This document shows positions 1-12,647 of a DNA stretch of 64,000 bases, in pieces. How positions within the stretch are numbered: the first letter of the stretch is position 1; each line of letters starts with the position of its first letter. The notes beneath the pieces were generated by a model that did no database searches, was not told the origin of the DNA, and worked only from the letters and a program-made list of their open reading frames with translations. This DNA comes from Rhizopus arrhizus. Taxonomy: Eukaryota > Mucoromycota > Mucoromycetes > Mucorales > Rhizopodaceae. The position numbers and the translations under genes were made by a program. The stretch is from the NCBI GenBank assembly GCA_024220505.1, contig JAKZZE010000004.1:2170001-2234000 (forward strand), written 5' to 3'.

Positions 1-276
1 GCACGTAGGATGTCAAATGCTGAACAGAATAGAGCAAGTATCGAAGAGAACCGTCGTCAACATCATCAAAGTATGTCATCAGGTCATCATTCGTTTTCAT
101 CCTTCTTTTGGAAACGTAGAGGATCTTCTACTTCTTCAATATCTTTTAATGGCTCTGTGGATTACAGTATAGAAAATAATGAACCATCACCAAAAGCAAA
201 AGAATTAGAAATGTTAATATTTGAACAACCTCAGAGAACTTTGAGATTAAGTCTCACTCCACGTTGTGCGGCTTAA
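1..276 (+). CDS. C-terminal end of an unidentified protein (5' partial)
   Basis: The reading frame is open from the first base of the window to a TAA at 274-276, giving about 91 residues. An ATG at 10 is probably internal, because the frame continues upstream of it. The peptide is rich in Ser, His and Gln, with a basic FFWKRRGSS patch and a short acidic/proline part before a Leu/Arg-rich end. No domain is recognisable. Low complexity of this kind is typical of the tail of a fungal regulatory or signalling protein, but that is inference. Its upstream part lies outside the window. Confidence 0.5.
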   Translation, partial: ARRMSNAEQNRASIEENRRQHHQSMSSGHHSFSSFFWKRRGSSTSSISFNGSVDYSIENNEPSPKAKELEMLIFEQPQRTLRLSLTPRCAA

Positions 277-3200
277 ATCTTTAACTCCTTATAATTGTAT
301 GTGTCTACACGTAGATGTCATTATATATATTTATCATACCTCCTTTCATCTCCCTTTTATAATCCATCTCTTTAATCCTTGTACATTAAACATTTCATCT
401 CTTTACTGCCATGTATTCAACCTCTCTCTCTCCTTTTTTAATAAATAAAACTACTTTACAAACAGCAATCCTCTCCTCTTTGTTTATCAATCAGTCAATA
501 TTCCCTTTTAGGATTTTCAATAGTTTACGCAATAATTAAATCAATTGCTTGGCAATTCATCTTATCTCTTTTTAATACACTAAAATCGATCATTTGAAAC
601 CATTTCCTTTCAATTATCATTTCATTATCTCTTACAAACATAAGCCCCAATTGTGTAATAAAAGCCTCAATTTCAGCCAAGAAAGTCCGTATGCTTAGAT
701 AACAAGGCTTTGCTGTTCTTTGTGCTACTCTTAATCAACCTTCTCCCTTCTGTGGCAATCAAAAGCTGTATTAAACACATGGCTTCTTTAATGGCAACTC
801 TACCCTTGGGAATAAAGTAAAATGTCTTTTTTATGCCGCTTTAACTTTGTGTTACACCTAATTTTTCTAGTGGTTTTTTTTTTTTTTTTTTGTTGGGATC
901 CATTTGTCTGGCCCTCTCGATCCCATCTTTGATTTCACTGGTTATTTTTGTTTGTTCAATTCATTCGCTCTTCAACTCTCAGTTTCATTTACAGTATTTC
1001 CAAAAAAAAAATAAGATTGCTCTTTGAATATAACAGGTGTACCCTTTAGAAACAGATGCTATATATTTTGAAGGATGTATTATACTATATATAGACATCA
1101 TGTCGTATTCATCAAAGAAGCAGTGTCGTGTGCTCAGAAATCAAGAATTTATCCTACAAATGACTAAAAGTATAAATGAAAATAAAAACTGATTTCTATA
1201 AAGTAAAAGATAATCAAGACTTGTATGATTTAAGATGCTAAAGTTACAAATTGATTGTCTATGCACATGGCGTAATAATCCCCTTAATCTCAAGCATACT
1301 GTGTTGCCCCAGCTGTCAGGAGACGTGAACAGGACATCCTTTTCCCGCTGTCTTTGGGTCACCTGTCAATATGACTAATACATCCCCAAGCATTTATTTG
1401 ACGCCATCTAGACCTCGGCATAGTCAGATTCAAAGAATTGAAAGCGATGGTAAAGAAGAATGCCTGTTTGTGACTGTGCAATTATAAAATACACTTTATG
1501 ATTCTTTGTTTTTGATCATTCGTGTCCTCTATATTATCGTGTCAATAAATATCAAATTCATTGGCTGACCATCTTTTATGAGAAAATTGACTTGCACTAT
1601 CTTTAGTGACTCACATTCAATAAAAAGAATTTGATAGAATATGCACTTTAGAAAAAAGAGATAAAAGCACTAAGTCATTCTTGATTTCTGAGCACACGAC
1701 ATTGATTCTTTGATGAATACGACATGATGTCTATATATAGTATAATACATCCTTCAAAATATATAGCATCTGTTTCTAAAGGGTACACCTGTTATATTCA
1801 AAGAGCAATCTTATTTTTTTTAAAGATACTAAACCTTTTTTGTTAACTCGCCCATTTCATGCCGAGAAACGGTCAGACCCTGTTTCAGAACTTTAGGGTA
1901 CGTGCATTTTCCCTGTTTTTTGCTTATCTCTGAAACTTGTATATTCCCATCAAAACATTTTCTAGAGATTCTTTTTCATGCATTTAGTATATGAACATGG
2001 AAATAAAGTAAAGCAGACATGTTCTCGGAATCATGCTTGATTTTTTTTAGAGAGCTTTTAACTGTAACGACGAGTTCTCATCAGTTCATTAACACTCATT
2101 TGATTATTCAAAATACCTTCTCACATCAGTATATCTTGTGTGTGTATGAGCGTGTAATGTCTGCAGTGAAACATAGCCTACGAAAATGAATTTCGTATAC
2201 AGTAATAATAATAATAATAAAAAAGGATCGAGACAAGGCAGATGGGGTGTAATAGCTTAAAGTACAGCATGAAACCTATCCTCTCTTTATCACTACAAAG
2301 AAAACAAAGAAATATGTTTGTGATCTAGTCCTTTAGATGTCCTATCAAAACTTCCTATCCTTCTAACCGATCTTGCCCATTTTTTTTCTTTTGGTATAAC
2401 TCAGGTAAATCGAACCAGTCAATAAGCCCATCAGGTTTCCACGTTGACTGTGGCAACAAAGTTTTCATACTTTTACGTGTTCTAGATTCCAATCTTTTGT
2501 ATCAATTCGTTAGCTTTTTATAGGCACGTCGACATATACGTGTTTTTTATGCAAAGCCTAATTTGGGCATGTTTTTATAACTCCGTACTCATGAAGAAGT
2601 GTACAAGCTGTTTTTTTTTGTTATGCTCGTTTAAACAAAAGGAGTAAAGATTCGCTTATTTAACTGGCTATTCCATCAAGTTCAATTATTTCAAGAATAA
2701 GAAAAAAAAACCCCCCCCATAAAAAGGATCGATTCACCTTCTTTTTTGTAAAGTAAAATTTTCCTCATTCTTTGTCAACGTTTCTTGTTAATTTTTCTTG
2801 ATGATTTATATATATTAAATATCAAACGATTATCTCCTTTTTATCCTGCTCACAAGAAATACTAATCTATACGATCTTTTGTTAAAGCTTACACTATCTG
2901 TAATCTTTCATATTTGTGATAAATACTTCATAAAGTGCAATATACCATCAGTAGTTTACTATTGGTATATAAAAGAAAGAATTATAAAGCATTATTAAAG
3001 TAGACACTTTAAAGAAATATAGCATCTGATTATACGTATAATTATTTAGCTGTTGTTTGCAACATTATTTTTATGTGATTTCGTACTAGGCACGCAATTA
3101 TTTTGCTTTATTTTAAGAAAGATTCACTGCTAACCAAAGCAATTATAACAATTCCTCTTTTCTCCTTTATCTTCCGCTTTTAAAAGGGTAGGGTACCTAA

Positions 3201-4315
3201 AGAAGATATAAGGGTTCTTTTTGTAAGCAAGAACAATGCCTACTTTTTTTTTCCCTCTTTTTTTTGGCTTTTATCATCCTTTAAAATCTTTTAAGGTACC
3301 TTCTTTCTGTAACATCTTTATGTCTCTTATTCAATACAAAACCATGTGTAAAAAAAGTGAAAGAACATTTTCTATCTCATAATACTCTGCACAAGATAAT
3401 CACTGGTACAGTCCAAATAAAGACAAACTGCTGTTACACGCTTAAAACGTATGCATACAGTCTTTGCATTCAATCAATTACGACTCTAGAGTTACTTTTA
3501 TCATCCAACACAAGTCATACAATCTTCTTTTGTTGGCGCCCACCAATTTTTTATTCTTCTAGTAAAGATAACTATTTCATTTATACAACAGAATTCATGG
3601 TTCGAACAATATATTTACGTTTCCGAGGATCAAATAGAGTTTTTTTTTCTTTCCTCAAAAGAAACACAAATGTTACAATATTAAAGTTGATTCAGTGACA
3701 ACAGTTCATCTGAGGCTAAATTCAATAAGCCAAGAAACTGGTGTTTGTGTGAAATATTATATATGCAACCTAGCTGTACTACTTTTAGATCTCAATGTTC
3801 AAATAAATCATAACTTTATTATATGCTTATAATACAAACAATAACAGTTCAAAACACATTTTAGTAGAACTTTATTATTTTATCATACCAAATAAGAGAA
3901 AAGTGAATGAAGTATCAAAGGAAGTAAAGAAAGGGAAAAGTTGAGAAACGAAAAGTGGGTAAAGATGAGATATATCGTAACCATCGTGTAACTCATATCA
4001 AATTTAATTATGAAATAAACAGAGTTTAAGATAATCTATTATCCATATATCAAAGTTATCATGTACGTTGTATTCTATTAAAAATAATAACTCATTTATA
4101 TTGAAAAGTATACTTCTTTTTTCATCCAAAACACATTATGGGAAATTATCTTGTTTTTTATAGGAAAATCACTTTTGTACGACATTCATAAAGAAGTTAT
4201 TGCCCTGTAACTACGATCATGTCACTTGGTGCCACTGTTAAATTACTTGATCTTCATGTGCGTCACAGTTGTCCTTTTATTCAATAGCCATTGATTATTA
4301 CAGCTTTAGGATGTG
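277..4315. other. Gene-free AT-rich interval
   Basis: About 4 kb with no convincing coding sequence on either strand; open frames are short, lack ATG starts or are low complexity. It contains the inverted-repeat element at 1002-1821, a short (TAA)6 run near 2203-2220 and several poly(T)/poly(C) runs. A 113-codon open frame at 3357-3698 has no ATG at its start and no recognisable motif. Confidence 0.6.
1002..1821. mobile_element. Non-autonomous foldback/MITE-like element with ~145 bp inverted repeats
   Basis: Positions about 1002-1147 and 1677-1821 are near-perfect reverse complements of each other. Both arms carry AAGATTGCTCTTTGAATATA at the outer end, the block TGTACCCTTTAGAAACAG, and TTCTTGATTTCTGAGCAC at the inner end. 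I see only a couple of mismatches, for example near the inner CATCAAAGAA segment. The 530 bp core has no transposase-like frame. The outer ends run into A/T tracts, so the exact termini and any target duplication cannot be fixed. A non-autonomous DNA transposon or foldback element fits best. Confidence 0.75.
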
Positions 4316-4325
4316 TATATAAATA
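4316..4325 (+). promoter_or_regulatory. TATA box of the lipase gene
   Basis: TATATAAATA lies 160 bp upstream of the lipase ATG and 36 bp upstream of the (TC)n tract. If it is used, transcription would start near the edge of the tract and the 5' UTR would contain most of it as (CU)n. Confidence 0.5.
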
Positions 4326-4358
4326 AAACGTGTTTTCAAGTCAATTCACATTACCAAT

Positions 4359-4463
<105 letters not shown>

Positions 4464-4485
4464 CAATTCTTTGTAGTCAAACAAA

Positions 4486-5658
4486 ATGGTTTCATTCATT
4501 TCTATCTCACAAGACATCAGTCTAGGTCTCCTCGTGTTCTCGTTCATACTCGGTTCATTTGCTATTCCTGTCTCTAGTAAAACGCATGTTGCCAAAAGGG
4601 CCATAACGAAAACCACGAGCGTCTTACCTTCCTTGATCACCAGTCGCTGCTCACCACCGACGAGCACAGGTTCTGCGAGTGACCTTGAATCCGAATCTTA
4701 CAATATCAAAAAGAACACCGAATGGTATACTGCTCACGGCGGCAACTTGACATCGATCAGCAAGCGAGACGATACAGAAGTGGGTGGCATGACCTTGGAC
4801 TTGCCCAGTGATGCACCCTCAATCGAAGCCTCCGAGAGTACTGTCAATGCCTCGGAGGATGAGGTTGTCACGGCCAGCGCGGCTCAGGTCGAGGTGCTGA
4901 CAATGTACGCAGGTGTGGCCTCAACAGGCTACTGCAAAAGCGTCGTGCCTGGTAATAGCTGGAACTGTACCCAGTGTCTCAAATGGGTTCCTGATGGAAA
5001 AGTAGTGTCCTCCTTCACCTCCACTCTCTCTGACACACATGGCTTCATCTTGAGAAGCGATGAGCAAAAGACCCTCTACGTAGTCTTTAGAGGCACAAGT
5101 TCCTTTAAAAGTGCCATCACCGATTTGGTCTTTGTCTTTACGGACTATACCCCTGTGGATGGTGCCAAGGTGCACGCTGGGTTCTACTCGTCTTATCATC
5201 AAATTGTAAATGACTACTTCCCCATCCTCCAAGATCAATTAACCGCTTATCCCTCTTACCAGGTCATCGTCACCGGTCACTCACTGGGTGGAGCCCAGGC
5301 CTTGCTGGCCGGTATGGATCTCTATCAACGCGAGTCAAGACTGTCCAGTAAAAACTTGAGCATCTATACCGTCGGCGGTCCTCGTGTGGGCAACCCGACC
5401 TTTGCTTATTATGTCGAATCTACTGGTATTCCCTTTTATCGTTCAGTGAACAAACGAGACATTGTACCTCATGTGCCTACGCAAGCCATGGGCTTCCTTC
5501 ATCCCGGCGTCGAGTCTTGGATCAAGTCTGGTACTTCTAATGTTCAGATCTGTACTGCTGAGATTGAGACCAAATACTGTAGTAACTCGATCGTGCCTTT
5601 TACTTCTATTTCCGATCATCTGTCGTACTTTGGTATCGATGAAGGTGATTGCTCTTGA
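4486..5658 (+). CDS. Secreted triacylglycerol lipase (Rhizopus-type, lipase class 3)
   Basis: This 390-residue intronless gene encodes a fungal class 3 lipase that hydrolyses triacylglycerols outside the cell. A hydrophobic signal peptide covers residues about 1-26 and is followed by a propeptide with dibasic KR sites at 37-38 and 93-94. The mature enzyme should start near residue 122, as in the Rhizopus lipase, whose pre-pro-mature layout is almost the same length. The nucleophile elbow is GHSLGG with Ser266; the acid is Asp325 in RDIVPHVP and the base His378 in DHLSYF, with the same spacing (59 and 53) as in that family. Six cysteines (150, 161, 164, 356, 365, 389) fit its three disulfides. 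The start follows a TATA box and TC tract. Codon use is visibly more GC-rich than in most neighbours, suggesting high expression. Confidence 0.96.
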
Positions 5659-5796
5659 AGACAAGGTGGATCTATCATTATTTTTTATTTATAAAACTGT
5701 GATATTGCTGACTTTTAAATTTATAAAAAAACGATCAGTCAGTAGAAATCCTCTGTGGGGAAAATAATAATAATAATAAAAAAAGAACATTTATTC

Positions 5797-5798
<2 letters not shown>

Positions 5799-5842
<44 letters not shown>
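5799..5842. repeat. Poly(T) tract of 44 bases
   Basis: An uninterrupted T run lies 140 bp after the lipase stop and 21 bp before the ATG of the HAD hydrolase gene. It falls in the presumed promoter or leader of that gene. Confidence 0.9.
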
Positions 5843-5863
5843 CTTTTTCCTTTTTTAAAACAA

Positions 5864-6952
5864 ATGACAATTAAAGCGATTATATTTGATCTTGGTAAGT
5901 CACTCTATAGAAATTTTTCTTTTATAACATTTTTTTTTGTAGGTGGTGTCTGTGTGGGTTCACCTATGGCAGGTATCCATGCTTATGAAAAAAAGCATGG
6001 ATTACCAAGAAATTATATCAATGTGGCAATGTAAATAGTCAATAAAAATAATTTAGCGACTTTTAACATGTCATGATAGTGTACAACAAGGAGAGAACGG
6101 AGCTTTCCAAGTAAGGATTTAAGCATATGCCCTGAAAAAAAGCTTAACTTTATATTTTGTAGAGACTGGAAAGAGGAGAACTCAAGTTGCATGAATTTTA
6201 TAAAGATTTCGGTCTTCAACTGTCCAACCCAGCCAACAAGGAGCATTATAAAAATTATCTTTTGACATCTGGAAAAGGTAGTGAACAGTAAATAGTAAGC
6301 GTGTACTCATCCATCACAGCTGTACCACGATCCATTCCAGACGTCTCGGTGGATGGAGAGATATTGTTCAAGACAATGATGGCAGAAGGAGCAAGAATAG
6401 ATCCTTTTATCTATTCGGCACTTGAGCGTCTAAAAGGTTTGTCTGATCAAAAAAGAGCGACATGAGCTCACGGTTGAATTTAGCAAGTGGTTTATACACT
6501 TTGGCTGCATTAACAAATAACTTTGAATTACCTGAGGATGATTTAAGAGAGGCAGAAGCTATGGGTGCAGCCGCAGCATTAAAGCTACGTAAGCTATTTG
6601 ATTATTTTATAGAATCTCGCCTTGTTGGCTTAAGGTATAGATCACTATACCCCATGTAGGCTATATGGAGACTGAAATAAGAATAGAAAACCTGATCCAA
6701 AGATCTTTTGCTATGCTTGTGATCTCATTGGCATTCAACCGAATGAAGCCATCTTTTTAGATGACATTGGCATCAATTTAAAAGCAGCTAAACAACTTGG
6801 CATGACAACCATTCGTAAGAAGTATAGATTCGCATTGATAGTTTATTTACATGCATTTTTGATTAGAGGTGAAGATGGGACACACAAAAGACGCCGTCAA
6901 ACAGCTTGAAACTTTAACAGGACTTGATTTGCTCAACAATACCAAGTTATAA
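5864..6952 (+). CDS. HAD-superfamily hydrolase (epoxide hydrolase N-terminal/ACAD10-like phosphatase type)
   Basis: Eight exons (5864-5894, 5943-6030, 6080-6110, 6163-6277, 6320-6436, 6484-6634, 6687-6814, 6867-6952) join to exactly 249 codons, 248 residues. All introns are short GT-AG. The N-terminus IIFDLGGVCVGSP is HAD motif I, with the usual DxD second Asp replaced (D-L-G). GLRKPDPKIF carries the motif III lysine, and FLDDIGINLKAA is motif IV. The order and the GENGAFQRLERGEL segment resemble the phosphatase domain of soluble epoxide hydrolase and ACAD10. The substrate is unknown. The loss of the second motif I Asp, common in this subfamily, may mean it is not a simple phosphatase. Its last codons overlap the antisense gene ending at 6947. 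Confidence 0.85.
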
Positions 6953-7929
6953 ATTTGAATCATAAACCACATAAATCTTTTTCTTGTCTCTTATGATTTC
7001 ATCTGCTTTTGTTAAAGGAGGCTGTAGTAGAATGAGCAAAAGTTGTAAAATAGAATTGAATTTGCTTACCAAATCGTGTTCTCCTTGAGAGTTCATCCAG
7101 TTGACAAGGGCCTCCTTGACCAAGGAATCAGGGATAAGGGATAACTTGACGTGGTCATTTTGTTTAGTGGGCTGAAATGTAAAACCAAATCTTTTTTGCT
7201 GGTCGTTTGTTGTCTTGTCGGGTAAAGTGATGTTGAGTTTTAAGATCAGTTTTGATTCTCCAGTGAATGTGTTGAACGCGGTCAGTAGTGGTCCATCAGA
7301 AGCTGAGGATGCCTTGTTGATTGTGTACTGGTTTAATCGAAATGTTTTGTTTACCAAACCTTTTAGACTGTGCGTCTTCTAATAAGGGATGAGTAAGCAA
7401 AGTTGGGCTTGAGGATGATTACCTTGTGTGCGTGGATGAGTAAAGGTAAAGAGAGTTGATTGTCGAATACGTTTTGATTAGAAGGTGATTCGGGAGGGGT
7501 CATTAAGCCATGAATAAAAGTAGGTTTGTGTTGATGATTTATTTTTGTAGTCGTCTTTTCGATTCGTATCACTGATGCATTCTTTCTGACTGCTTTATGA
7601 ATAGTACAAGGCAACACATTTAATATTTCATCCTCATCCTCACTCATGTCGCTAGTACGATTATTTATCTGTGATTTATGAATGAATAGTGAGTTTGTCC
7701 TTTGTTGTTGTCTTTGTTTACGATAAAGATTGAATTGCATAGAAGTAGCTCTATCTAATCTTTTGAATACATAGCAAGTAGGATAACTATTGATTGTATT
7801 GCAGTTGTATAAATTATCAAGTCTTGTTTGAATCGAATTTGACATATCAATCACTTTACTATATTTCATTCTATCTTTTTCTAATGTCAACTGTTGAACA
7901 AGTAAACATATATTTCTTTTATCACTCAT
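6947..7929 (-). CDS. Unidentified protein, convergent with the HAD gene
   Basis: Three exons (7929-7423, 7378-7070, 7021-6947) separated by introns 7379-7422 (44 bp) and 7022-7069 (48 bp) give 297 codons, 296 residues. The second intron contains no stop, so its retention is possible. The ATG at 7929 starts MSDKRNICLL. The N-terminal third looks helical; a middle part is Ser/Asn-rich with an acidic SEDEDE patch and a TPPESPS motif that could be phosphorylated. The C-terminal part alternates hydrophobic and polar residues as in a beta-rich domain. I do not recognise the family. Its stop codon overlaps the end of the HAD hydrolase by 6 bp, an antisense tail-to-tail overlap of coding sequence. 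Confidence 0.7.
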
Positions 7930-8387
7930 TTTACATTTCAAAAGAAGAAGAAAGAAAGACAAGAGAAACAATCATATTTTGAGAGATAAATGAAAGCAAG
8001 TCAACCTTAATTTTTAAGGGGCAAGTGAAAAAGAACAGGTTAAAAGAACCTTTTTTTTCTCTCTCCCTTTTTTTTTTTCTTAAAAAAAAAGCAGTAAATT
8101 ATTCCATTTAGCTATTATTTATGCAACAGATATAGGCATGTATTTCTGTGAATAGAAAATTGTATTAAATCATATTCGCCACTTTATAAACAGGGCATAT
8201 GTAAGAAGCCAGAAACCAAGTGAGAAACATGTTGATATAAAAAATGAAATTGTCTTTGGTAAACAAATAAAAGGAGGTCATAGAAATACGTGGTTATTTA
8301 TTATAAAGGACATGATTGCATAAAAACATATAAAAGAGAGAAGGCATAGGAGAAGGCATAGATATAAAAAAGAAAAAAAAAGTTGAT

Positions 8388-9258
8388 TTAAAAGTATGGA
8401 GGTTGTTGATAATTCAATAATAAAGATGATGGTTCATGAATAAAGCCTTGTTTGATGATTGGTGGTAACCAGGACGGATTGGGTAAAAAAGTAGGTTCAT
8501 CATCCATAGTATGTTCAGATGAAGTAGGTGAGCCCATTTCTTCCTGTTCTTCCTGTTCTTCCTTTTTACGAGGAATCACCATTTCATTCCAAGATATCCA
8601 CTGTAGAGTTGATTTCTTTGTCTGAGATGTGTGTGATTGTCGTTGATGTTGTTTCATAATTGATTTATGAGCAAAGTACTTGCTGCATCCATCAAGTGAA
8701 CATCGATAGGGTCGTTTGCCTGTATGAATACGTCTACATACATCATGAGGATTTGAACTATAAATGATAATAAAAACTAACCTGTGTCTGGCTAATGAAC
8801 TACTATCACCAAATGTCTTTCCACACTCTATGTATTCACATCGATGAGGTCTTTCACCAGTATGAGTGCGAGAATGAACTTTGAGTGCAGAAATCTATTC
8901 TGAACCATTTCTATTTAGTAAAAAAAAAAAAAAAAGAAAAAAAAAAAAAAAAAAAAGTAGCAATTACCTGGGTAAAGGTTTTTCCACAGCTTGGCTCGTG
9001 GCACACATATGGTCTGAATAAGGAAGGTTACAGTTGATCTCAAATGTTGTATCTTTGTTATTTTACCTTTCATTTGTATGAATTCTGACATGTCTTGCCA
9101 AGTCAGAGCGACGACCTTATATTTAGGATTGTTATTAACTATTGGTTTACAAATGTTTATTTTATACCAAATGATTTTGAACATCCAAGCATAGTACATT
9201 TGTGAGGTTTCTTTTCTACTAAATTCGGTTGACTATTTATGATCTCTAGTATTTCCAT
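8388..9258 (-). CDS. Four-finger C2H2 zinc finger transcription factor
   Basis: Five exons (introns 9116-9167, 9014-9066, 8895-8967, 8734-8781) join to 215 codons, 214 residues, from the ATG at 9258. Four tandem fingers follow a 20-residue leader, each of the C-x4-C-x12-H-x3-4-H type with TGERP/TNERP/TGKRP linkers. The last finger ends QRQSHTS. After the fingers comes an acidic glutamate stretch and a proline-rich tail with no recognised domain. The architecture is that of a small sequence-specific DNA-binding regulator in the nucleus; its targets are unknown. The third intron carries a long poly(T) tract near its start. Introns split the finger coding region four times. Confidence 0.9.
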
Positions 9259-9963
9259 GGTTGTTGATTAATGTGAATAATGGATTATGTCGTAGTTAAA
9301 ATTTCCTTTTTTATAGAAAAAAAAAGAGAGATGAAAAAGAAGAAGGAGAGAAGAGAGAGAGAGATCGAGAAAGAGAGAGGGAAGGAGAGAGAGAGAGAGA
9401 GAGGGAGGGAGAGAGGGAGAGGGGAGGAGAAATAAGTCAAAACGTTATTCTTTTTTGATCGGTAAAAAATGGTATTGCCTTTTTTGGAATATTAATATTA
9501 AATGAAGGGGGGAGAGGGAAATTACTTTTTTGGGGGGAAAGGAACACTGTTTAAAGGAGTTGGACCCTGTCAATTTATTTTGTTTGCCCAGTTGTACAAT
9601 AATCATAAATAAGCCTTTCTTTTTATTTTGTGAATATAAAAATGTATTGTCTTGTTTTACTTTCTGTTCTTTTTTTTTTTTTTTTTTTTTATAGAAAAAA
9701 AGGATTTTTCCTTTTTAAGAAATCGATATTTACACTTTTATCAAGTATATTAAACACATTCTAAACAGTCTTCCTCATCCCCTATTTATTCATAGCAGCA
9801 AGTAATAAAAGCTTACACGTGAAATAATAGTCATTTCTATCACTCGATCCTTTTTTTTTTTTGCTTTGACGATCGATCTTTACCAATAAAGTGTATTTCC
9901 ACACTTTGTCATACTTTCTTTATTTATACACAGCATGTGTGTATGTGTAAAAGGAGGGAAATT
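9259..9963. other. Intergenic, with GA-rich tract
   Basis: This is the promoter side of the C2H2 gene and the 3' flank of the Grc3 gene. It contains a purine-rich GA/GGA tract at about 9320-9435 and a poly(T) run near 9670-9690. No coding potential was seen. Confidence 0.7.
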
Positions 9964-12472
9964 TTATTCTTTTATTCTTCTCATTTTATGTAATAAATTA
10001 CGTCTAACCTTTAATACCTTATTACCTACTCCTTCTGAAGTATTAGGGTCAATATAAGGTACTTGTTTCCATGGCACTTGAGCTACTCCACCACCTTTTT
10101 CTAATTTATTATCCAGCAAGGACCACACTGGCAGCTGAAGTTCACCTTTAATGATACAAGATGCCTTTTCAAGTGTTTCCGCCGGAAGAGGCGTTAATAA
10201 TAAGAGTGCATGTCGATTGGGATCGATCGCACGAACAATGGCTAAACCATAACATGTCGTCATCTCTGGCTGAGGTGGTAATCTATCTTGTGTGTTGTAA
10301 TAGGTCGGAGGTATCTAATTTAAAATGATTGAGTAAACAGCAAATGATACAAACACACTTTACAAATCTTCCTTCTTCTACTATTTCGTGATTCGGTCCC
10401 TTTTGTTTTTTATAATCTATCACATCTCCTAATATACCAACCACACTTCCATTTAAAGCAAAAAATAAATCTTCCAATTTTACTTCTTCAAAAGTCATCC
10501 AAATAGCATTCAAATGAGCTCTCCAATCCACCACCCAAGGCACTCGATCTACCATATGTTTTCTAAATTCCCACTGGGGCATCAAATAACTCTCTTCACC
10601 CATCTCTACTTGATGGAAATAGGAAGCCATTGTCAAATCTCGTATCTTGAACGCGTTAAACGCGTCACCCAATACCATCACACCTGGTTCACGTAGATAA
10701 GAATCAAGATAATGCAATTCGGGTTTAGCAGTACTCAGCAAAGCTTCCTCGGTCGCTGCCAAAACATCCATTGGGAAGCACAAGGGCAAATTCTTGAGCT
10801 CCACAGTAGGGTGACGCATAGCAAAGATGTCTGTTGGTCCAATCTCTCGAATTTGACTCATCAGCAATTCATATCCCACACCAGAGATCCAACCTTGTGT
10901 GTTGACCACCAGAGGAACCCAGTCCTCATCCTCTTCTGATTGATGATATCGATAATGTCTAATCAATTCATTAATGCATGCCAAATAATATTCGGGATTG
11001 CTTCGAGGTGAGGTAGCACCCAAAAAGAAACTGCGGGCAGGCTCGAGTTGTTGGTGGGCATAGGATGGACCCATGATGGGATGCTGGATATAGTGAAGTG
11101 AGAGTAGACCAGAAGGTGTAAACTCACTCTGTCCAAGATCTGTCTCGATATAGGCCACTTGCTTATACTTGGTCAACAGACGGTTCAGGAGATATTTACT
11201 AAATGACGATTTACCCAAATCTTTTCCACCGCAAACCACACTCACCACCCGTTCCTTATTCAAAGCCAAGAGGGTATTTGATTCCCATGAGGCTGGGATA
11301 TGAAGGGCCTTGGCACCCGGTATGACCTTAAGAACGGGATGGAAACCGGGTAGCATGTTGATGACCGATCCATCCTTGAACGCCTCACTTTTTCTGAATC
11401 CCATCAGGCTCTTGTGCTCTCCCAACGCATCTTTCACACCATCCAATCCGTTCGTTAAATCTTTAATGACCACAATCGTCTCAAACTTTTCACTCATGTC
11501 TAATTCTTCATGCACTGCTCCCAGTAAATTTTCATCCAACTCGATCGGGTTCGTATGGGGTTGGACTGAGGCCGCATCGGTCGTGGTGGATGCGATACGT
11601 AAGAGGGCGTGTGATCGAGGACAGAAGACAGGATAGAAATGAACGGGTATGTCGTGTTCAGAAACTTGATCAGGTACACGTCGATTGGAGTTCATGGTGG
11701 CTCCGGCAATGGTGATCGCACCGTATAAAGGAGCAATCAGTATTTGTCCCATGAATACCAAGTCCTACTTTATAGATTAACATCTACCGTCGATTGTCTT
11801 GTTTAATTTACTTTACTTGTCCTTTTTTAAGACCAATGAATAAATAGGTTTCACCATCTTGTTGAAGGATGCATGTGTTTTTTTCTGAATAAGTGAAATT
11901 ACTAACTGCGTTATAATCTGTAGCAAGTGGACTAACACATCATATTAATACATAGTAATCACGATGATAAAGTTACGCTACATTCTTGATCTTTTAAGCT
12001 GTATTTCCATGCTTTTATCTTCGTTTTCCTTTTTCGATTCTTTGACTGGCTCAATCCCTCTTTCTTCTTCCTCTTCATCTACTGCTTCTTTCAAATCAAT
12101 CTCTTGTTGTTCCTCTTCTTCGCTATACTCTACACCTTCTTCCATGCTTTCTTGATCCTCTTCTTCTTCTGCCGTCTTGTATAACCCAGCTGCAATGGCT
12201 GCCTGTCTAGCTGCACGAGCACTGAGTGGCGCCTTATTTTCTTGTTTTTTTTCTTCTACTTCAGGTGTGGCGTCTGAGATCTCAATCACTACTTGAGCCT
12301 CTTCTTCTTGATCTTCAATCACTACTTTTGATACCTTCTTTTACTCTTGCCTACACACGAATAACAGTGAGCAATCGCAATTTTTTTCTCAGATCTCTCG
12401 AGTTTTACCTTCTCTTTTAGAGATCTTTGTGGGCCTTTCAGTTGTGTTGGAGTTCTTTCTTTTGGCTGGCAT
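9964..12472 (-). CDS. GRC3: Polynucleotide 5'-hydroxyl kinase Grc3 (NOL9/Clp1 family)
   Basis: Five exons with introns 12325-12408, 11932-11981, 11765-11816 and 10315-10363 give 758 codons, 757 residues. Grc3 phosphorylates 5'-OH RNA ends and, with the nuclease Las1, processes ITS2 of pre-rRNA in the nucleolus. The P-loop reads GGKDLGKSSF, and ETDLGQSEFTPSG is the family's metal-binding/lid-side motif. The N-terminus is lysine-rich, then strongly acidic with LSARAARQAAIAAG, as in fungal Grc3 proteins. The first intron ends at a weak CAAAAG acceptor. It was chosen because it alone keeps the frame, so the first junction is less certain than the rest. The last intron uses GTAAAG at 10363, dropping two codons from the open frame. 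The gene ends tail-on to nothing coding; its start faces the 3' end of STE24 175 bp away. Confidence 0.9.
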
Positions 12473-12647
12473 ATTTTATATTTTTTTTAAGAAAAAAAGT
12501 AAAATTTTATTTTCTAGCTTTTTGACAGTCCAGAAAAATTTCTAGACTTAAAATGCAGCTAAAATACGAAACCAACAAAGAAAAAAAAATGTTACTATAC
12601 TTGAAGGGGGGGGAGGATAGCCTTTTTATTTTTATATTCTGTCTTTT

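Noticed and set aside
3357..3698. 113-codon open frame in the left gene-free interval
   Set aside because: No ATG at its start, no motif, composition like its AT-rich surroundings.
12325..12408. Alternative acceptor TGTGTAG for the first Grc3 intron
   Set aside because: It puts a stop in frame within nine codons; the weaker CAAAAG acceptor keeps the frame into the acidic region.
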